A stretch of DNA of 47,007 nucleotides. Source: an uncultured Flavobacteriaceae bacterium (GTDB taxonomy: Bacteria; Bacteroidota; Bacteroidia; Flavobacteriales; Flavobacteriaceae). The notes beneath the pieces were generated by a model that ran no database searches, was not told the DNA's origin, and saw nothing but the letters and a program-made list of their open reading frames with translations. The stretch's first letter is position 1. Each line of letters begins with the position of its first letter. A program made the position numbers and the translations under genes. The stretch is taken from positions 1 through 47,007 of the forward strand of contig CAKZOR010000076.1 of assembly GCA_937136755.1 (NCBI GenBank). Direction: 5' to 3'. This document shows positions 43,312 to 47,007 of the stretch, in pieces.

Positions 43312-44121
43312 ATGACACTAAAAATGCTCTGTTCTGATCTTGACGGCACCTTACTGGCACTTAAAAACAGAACAAGTCCTCATTGCAATGAAGTATTTAA
43401 AAAATACAGGGAACGCCTTAAAATAGTATTGGTCTCTGCCAGAATGCCCAGTGGCATGCACTACATTCAAAAAGAATTAGGCATTGAGGAACAGCCCATA
43501 ATATGCTATAATGGCGCACTGGTCATGAAGGGTACCAAAACTTTAAGTAGTCATTATATTTCGTTAGATCTGGTGGCTAAAATAACTGAGATTAGCCATG
43601 AATTTAATGCTGCTGTTGGTCTATATTCCCATGATCAATGGACAGCTCCTTTTAGAAGTGAGCGAATAAACAAAGAAGAGTTTAATACCCAAACCAAAGT
43701 AATTATAGAATCCAATTTAACAACGCTTAATAAGTGGGAAGTACAAAAAAAAGGGGCGCATAAATTAATGCTCATGGGGGCAAAAGAAAGTATAGACGGG
43801 TTATTTAACACGCTTGTTGCCCAATTTTCTTCTGATCTTGGTGTGTATAGATCCAATGACACCCTAATTGAGATTACCCCAGGAGGTATAGACAAGCTGA
43901 GCGGTATTAAATCTTTACTAGACCACCGTATTGGGTTAGAAAATATTATTGCCTTTGGAGATAATTTTAATGATATTTCTATGCTTTCTGGTGTGGGTTA
44001 TGGTGTGGCAGTAGAAAACGCTAGAGAGGCCGTGAAAGAAATTGCCAAAGAAACTATTGACTCATGTGTTAATGATGGTGTAGCTAGTTTTTTACCTGCA
44101 TTTTTAGACAAACATTTGTAG
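43312..44121 (+). CDS. Cof-type HAD hydrolase
   Basis: 269 residues. HAD motif I is CSDLDGTLL (nucleophile Asp9, acid Asp11), and VLVSARMPSGM matches motif II. The C-terminal AFGDNFNDISMLSGVGYGVAV gives motif IV. The C2B-type cap lies between ~85 and 190. Such enzymes dephosphorylate sugar phosphates, flavin or pyridoxal phosphates, and the substrate is unknown. Only one base separates it from the outer-membrane gene, so it is probably in the same transcript. Confidence 0.9.
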   Translation: MTLKMLCSDLDGTLLALKNRTSPHCNEVFKKYRERLKIVLVSARMPSGMHYIQKELGIEEQPIICYNGALVMKGTKTLSSHYISLDLVAKITEISHEFNAAVGLYSHDQWTAPFRSERINKEEFNTQTKVIIESNLTTLNKWEVQKKGAHKLMLMGAKESIDGLFNTLVAQFSSDLGVYRSNDTLIEITPGGIDKLSGIKSLLDHRIGLENIIAFGDNFNDISMLSGVGYGVAVENAREAVKEIAKETIDSCVNDGVASFLPAFLDKHL

Positions 44122-44169
44122 GCCTCAAGATTTAAAAACAAACCAATACACTTTTTAAGATTATTTAAA

Positions 44170-45432
44170 ATGAATGACCCTCTAATAATAAACGACACTA
44201 TTGTATTTGGACTTTTAGCTGCTTGTCTAGGTTTTGTCTTTTTAACCTCTAATAGCAACAATAGCTTTTGGAAAAGATTTTACACCTTTATCCCCGGAGT
44301 ACTGATGTGCTATTTACTCCCGTCATTCTTGGTGAGTTTAGATATTATTTCTGACAGTCGTTCTAACTTATATTTTATGGCCAGCAGGTATCTATTGCCT
44401 GCTGCTTTAGTGCTAATGACTTTGAGTATAGACTTAAAAGCCATTGCTAGCTTGGGTAAGAAAGCACTCATTATGTTCTTCACTGGGACGTTAGGAATAG
44501 TTATTGGTGGCCCAATAGCCATTCTTTTGGTATCTCTTTTCTCTCCTGAAACTGTTGGCGGAAATGACTTTGATGCTATTTGGAGAGGTCTTGCTACCAT
44601 TGCAGGAAGCTGGATTGGAGGTGGGGCCAATCAGGCGGCAATGCTTGAGATCTTTAACTATAACCCAGAGAAGTATGGCGGTATGGTTTTAATTGATATT
44701 GTCGTAGCCAATATCTGGATGGCAATACTATTATTAGGTGTGGGTAAAACTAAAAAAATTGACCGTTGGCTTCAGGCAGACACCTCGGCCCTTGAATCTC
44801 TTAAAATTAAGGTCGCTAAGTTCCAAGAAAAAGTCAATAGAATTCCATCAACCAAAGATTATATGGTATTGTTATTCATTGGATTTTCTTCTGTTGGATT
44901 GGCTCACTTGGCTGGAAATTACCTCAGTGAATTTTTAACGGAACAGTTTTCATTTGTTGCAGACAAAAGGAGTTTTGCGTCATTTTTGGGTTCTTCATTT
45001 TTTTGGATGGTGGTCATTGCAACTACTGTTGGTATTATTTTATCTTTTACTAAAGCTAAAAACTATGAGGGCGCAGGGGCAAGTAAAATAGGGGGCGTAT
45101 TTATTTACATCCTAGTGGCTACCATAGGAATGAAAATGGACCTCAACCAAATTTTAGACAATCCAGGACTCATTCTGATTGGTCTTATCTGGATAAGCAT
45201 TCACGCTCTACTATTGATTTTAGTGGCCAAACTAATCAAAGCGCCTTTCTTTTTCTTAGCGGTGGGGAGCCAGGCAAATGTAGGAGGTGCAGCTTCTGCA
45301 CCTGTAGTTGCAGCTGAATTTAGTCCATCACTGACCTCTGTTGGTGTTTTACTCGCTGTTGGCGGTTATGTTGTTGGAACTGCTGGAGCGCTATTTTGTG
45401 CCTATCTAATGGAAATTGCTTCTAATTTTTAA
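44170..45432 (+). CDS. DUF819 family membrane protein
   Basis: 420 residues with about ten to eleven hydrophobic segments. GSWIGGGANQAAMLEIF and GSQANVGGAASAPVVAAEF are repeated glycine-rich motifs of the DUF819 family, which suggests an internally duplicated transporter fold. The function is not established for most members. It begins 48 bases after the HAD gene, on the same strand. Confidence 0.88.
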   Translation: MNDPLIINDTIVFGLLAACLGFVFLTSNSNNSFWKRFYTFIPGVLMCYLLPSFLVSLDIISDSRSNLYFMASRYLLPAALVLMTLSIDLKAIASLGKKALIMFFTGTLGIVIGGPIAILLVSLFSPETVGGNDFDAIWRGLATIAGSWIGGGANQAAMLEIFNYNPEKYGGMVLIDIVVANIWMAILLLGVGKTKKIDRWLQADTSALESLKIKVAKFQEKVNRIPSTKDYMVLLFIGFSSVGLAHLAGNYLSEFLTEQFSFVADKRSFASFLGSSFFWMVVIATTVGIILSFTKAKNYEGAGASKIGGVFIYILVATIGMKMDLNQILDNPGLILIGLIWISIHALLLILVAKLIKAPFFFLAVGSQANVGGAASAPVVAAEFSPSLTSVGVLLAVGGYVVGTAGALFCAYLMEIASNF

Positions 45433-45491
45433 TATTTTTATTCCATAACTTAAAGAGTTTAGCCATCTTTGTGGCAAACGATTCAAAACCA

Positions 45492-46199
45492 ATGAGACAT
45501 TCAATTTTAATAGCATTCACTTTATTATTTATAAGCTGTAATCAGTCGCCTTCTAAAGACAGTATGGTCGTTTTAGGACAGATAAAAGGATTAAAGAAAG
45601 GTACTTTGTACCTACAGCATATTCCAGATAGTACCTTAGTAACAATTGATTCCATTGAAATTGATGGTTCTGGCAACTTTAAATTTGACACTAAAATTAA
45701 AAGCCCTGAAGTATTTTATTTATACTTAAATAAAAAAGACAACAATATCATTAATGATAGAATAACATTTTTTGGAGCACCAGGAGTCATTGAGATCAAC
45801 ACCAAATGGAATACATTCGATTCAGACCCTGTCATTAAAGGAACAAGCACTAACGACACCTTCATGGAATACACCGAAATGATGTCTAGGTTCAATATCC
45901 AGGACATGAAGCTTATGGAAAAAGCCGTAAAAGCTTCTAATGAGAATAATCAGGTAGTTTTAGATTCCCTTCAAAAGGCAGCAGATAAGAATGCTTTAAG
46001 AAGGTATTTATTTGTACTGAATTTTGCATTAAATAATTCAGATTCCTATGTGGCTCCCTATGTCACTTTAAACGACGCACCTAATGCTAACGTCAAGTTT
46101 TTAGATTCCATATACAATAAACTTACACCAGAAGTAGCTACTTCAAAATATGGAAAAGAGCTTGAACTGTTTATAGAGGAGATAAAATCCAATAATTAG
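45492..46199 (+). CDS. DUF4369 domain lipoprotein
   Basis: 235 residues. The lipobox is LLFISC (Cys16). MVVLGQIKGLKKGTLYLQHI, DSIEIDGSGNFKFDTKI and VFYLYLNKKD match the DUF4369 N-terminal domain, which in Bacteroidota often precedes a thioredoxin domain. Here the rest is helical and no thioredoxin motif follows. I chose the ATG at 45492 because the upstream GTG would put seven polar residues before the signal. Confidence 0.85.
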   Translation: MRHSILIAFTLLFISCNQSPSKDSMVVLGQIKGLKKGTLYLQHIPDSTLVTIDSIEIDGSGNFKFDTKIKSPEVFYLYLNKKDNNIINDRITFFGAPGVIEINTKWNTFDSDPVIKGTSTNDTFMEYTEMMSRFNIQDMKLMEKAVKASNENNQVVLDSLQKAADKNALRRYLFVLNFALNNSDSYVAPYVTLNDAPNANVKFLDSIYNKLTPEVATSKYGKELELFIEEIKSNN

Positions 46200-46220
46200 C
46201 AAAAGGTATTTAACCTACCA

Positions 46221-46253
46221 AAAAAAGGCCCGCTATACAGCGGGCCTTTTTTT
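46221..46253. terminator. Bidirectional terminator
   Basis: GGCCCGCT (46227-46234) pairs with AGCGGGCC (46239-46246) across ATAC, flanked by A6 and T7. It is placed between the convergent lipoprotein and small helical protein genes. Confidence 0.92.
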
Positions 46254-46273
46254 GTAAGAATACTAAAACACTA

Positions 46274-46546
46274 TTAAGCAGAAAGCTTATTGAGTGCAGT
46301 AACTAATTCTGTTGCTTTTGTTTCAAGGTCATTTTTAACTGACTTTAAATGAGCAGAACGATTGTCTGCTTTTTTGTCATTAACTCTTGCGATAAGTCCG
46401 TCGAATACTTCAATAGCTTGATCGATTAAAGCAGATCCTTCTTTTGAATCTAAATTATTAGTCGCAGCTTCCCAAAGGTAAACCGCTTCAATGATATCTC
46501 CTAATACGTAGTTAATATCCTTTTTTAAGTCTTTTATGCTAGCCAT
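46274..46546 (-). CDS. Small all-helical conserved protein, 90 residues
   Basis: MASIKDLKKDINYVLGDIIE starts a four-helix-like protein with regular heptad-type hydrophobics (EGSALIDQAIEVFDGLIARV, KNDLETKATELVTALNKL). It has no Cys, signal or membrane segment. I recognise no characterised family. It resembles hypothetical proteins seen in other flavobacteria. It ends near the shared terminator and has a short leader of its own. Confidence 0.75.
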   Translation of the reverse strand: MASIKDLKKDINYVLGDIIEAVYLWEAATNNLDSKEGSALIDQAIEVFDGLIARVNDKKADNRSAHLKSVKNDLETKATELVTALNKLSA

Positions 46547-46623
46547 AATGCTAATTTTTAAATTTTGACAAAATTACGTTTTTTAGATGTAACTCCAACT
46601 ATGATTTAAGGATAAGAAAAGAA

Positions 46624-46996
46624 CTAATAGTGAACGACTAATAAAACGCAGTCTTGACTACTAATGATTTTAACATATTCACTATTGGCGGGAATCAGCA
46701 CCGTTTCTCCATATTGAAAGTCTACCTCTCCGTGGCTGTTCTGAATTTTTCCACTGCCTTGCACACATATATATACTTTAAAACTATCTTGAGATACTTT
46801 ATTTGTATAATATTCCCCTTGAACTGGCAAGTAATTTGTTGTAAAATAGGGCGTTGCTATTATTTCATTAGGCGTATTTGACTGTGAGGTGTAAACACAT
46901 TTTTCTTGGGAAACAGCTCTAAAATTAATCGCATCTACAGCTAATTCGGTATGAAGTTCTCTGAAATTTCCTTGAGCGTCTTTTCTATTAAAATCA
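46624..46996 (-). CDS. manA: Mannose-6-phosphate isomerase, class I, C-terminal part (partial)
   Basis: The frame is open to the window end and codes for the last ~123 residues. DFNRKDAQGNFRELHTELAV is the conserved beta-barrel entry of class I phosphomannose isomerase, and the C-terminal cupin shows GSGKI, YGETVLIPANSEYV and LLVVHY. The enzyme interconverts mannose-6-phosphate and fructose-6-phosphate with zinc. The zinc-binding N-terminal domain is off the contig. Bases 46997-47007 do not belong to the gene. Confidence 0.85.
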
Positions 46997-47007
46997 AGAT
47001 CGGAAGA
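46997..47007. other. Sequencing adapter remnant
   Basis: AGATCGGAAGA equals the first 11 bases of the Illumina TruSeq adapter (AGATCGGAAGAGC). It is at the exact end of the contig and interrupts the manA frame just before the expected Asp-Phe-Asn-Arg segment. It should be trimmed. Confidence 0.9.

Overview
The window looks like one complete assembly contig from a marine-type member of the Flavobacteriaceae (Bacteroidota). Evidence for this is the AT-rich, dense gene layout, the rpmB-rpmG-DUF4295-ftsY-rimO cluster, a PorP/SprF-family protein, a split transketolase, lipoproteins with short lipoboxes, tRNA genes without an encoded CCA, and promoters of the form TTG-N17-22-TAnnTTTG. It is ordinary chromosome: I see no insertion sequence, phage, CRISPR array or conjugation gene. 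Both ends need care. The last 11 bases match the start of the Illumina TruSeq adapter, and the first ~290 bases do not read as the transketolase they are joined to.

Layout: 1-4.8 kb holds transketolase (two subunits), an outer-membrane barrel, an FKBP-like lipoprotein, an S4-domain RNA-binding protein, a TPMT-like methyltransferase and a phosphoribosyltransferase. 4.9-9.4 kb holds shikimate kinase, tRNA-Lys(TTT), tRNA-Leu(GAG), a DadA-type oxidase and a Gfo/Idh/MocA + DUF1080 pair for sugar metabolism. 9.5-15.5 kb is a carotenoid cluster: CarH-like regulator, crtI, crtB, crtZ, crtD-like, cruF. 15.5-22.4 kb holds a cysteine-free TlpA-like protein, aconitase, two SurA-like periplasmic chaperones, an 82-residue conserved protein and an SxxK serine hydrolase. 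22.4-28.5 kb holds rimO, ftsY, DUF4295, L33, L28, cinA, an orphan Hpt protein, an FAH-family enzyme and a DnaQ-like exonuclease. 28.5-36.2 kb holds an esterase gene broken by one in-frame TGA, a 2-oxo acid dehydrogenase E2, recR, a sodium/solute symporter, fabH, an ABC1-family kinase and a TetR regulator. 36.5-47 kb holds htpG, a PorP/SprF protein, a DoxX-like protein, a TIGR03643 protein, an S1/P1 nuclease, a DUF5916-like outer-membrane protein, a Cof-type HAD phosphatase, a DUF819 membrane protein, a DUF4369 lipoprotein, a small helical protein and the C-terminal part of class I mannose-6-phosphate isomerase.

The most interesting unit is the carotenoid cluster. Its first gene encodes a MerR-type regulator that keeps the cobalamin-binding signatures of the CarH/LitR photoreceptors (W-x9-EH and ExHxxG) but has Gln where Thermus CarH has the light-state ligand His132. 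CrtB and CrtI would make lycopene, CruF would hydrate one psi end, the CrtD-like desaturase would add the 3',4' double bond, and CrtZ would hydroxylate a beta ring. This predicts a saproxanthin-type monocyclic carotenoid, provided a lycopene cyclase exists elsewhere; none is in the window.
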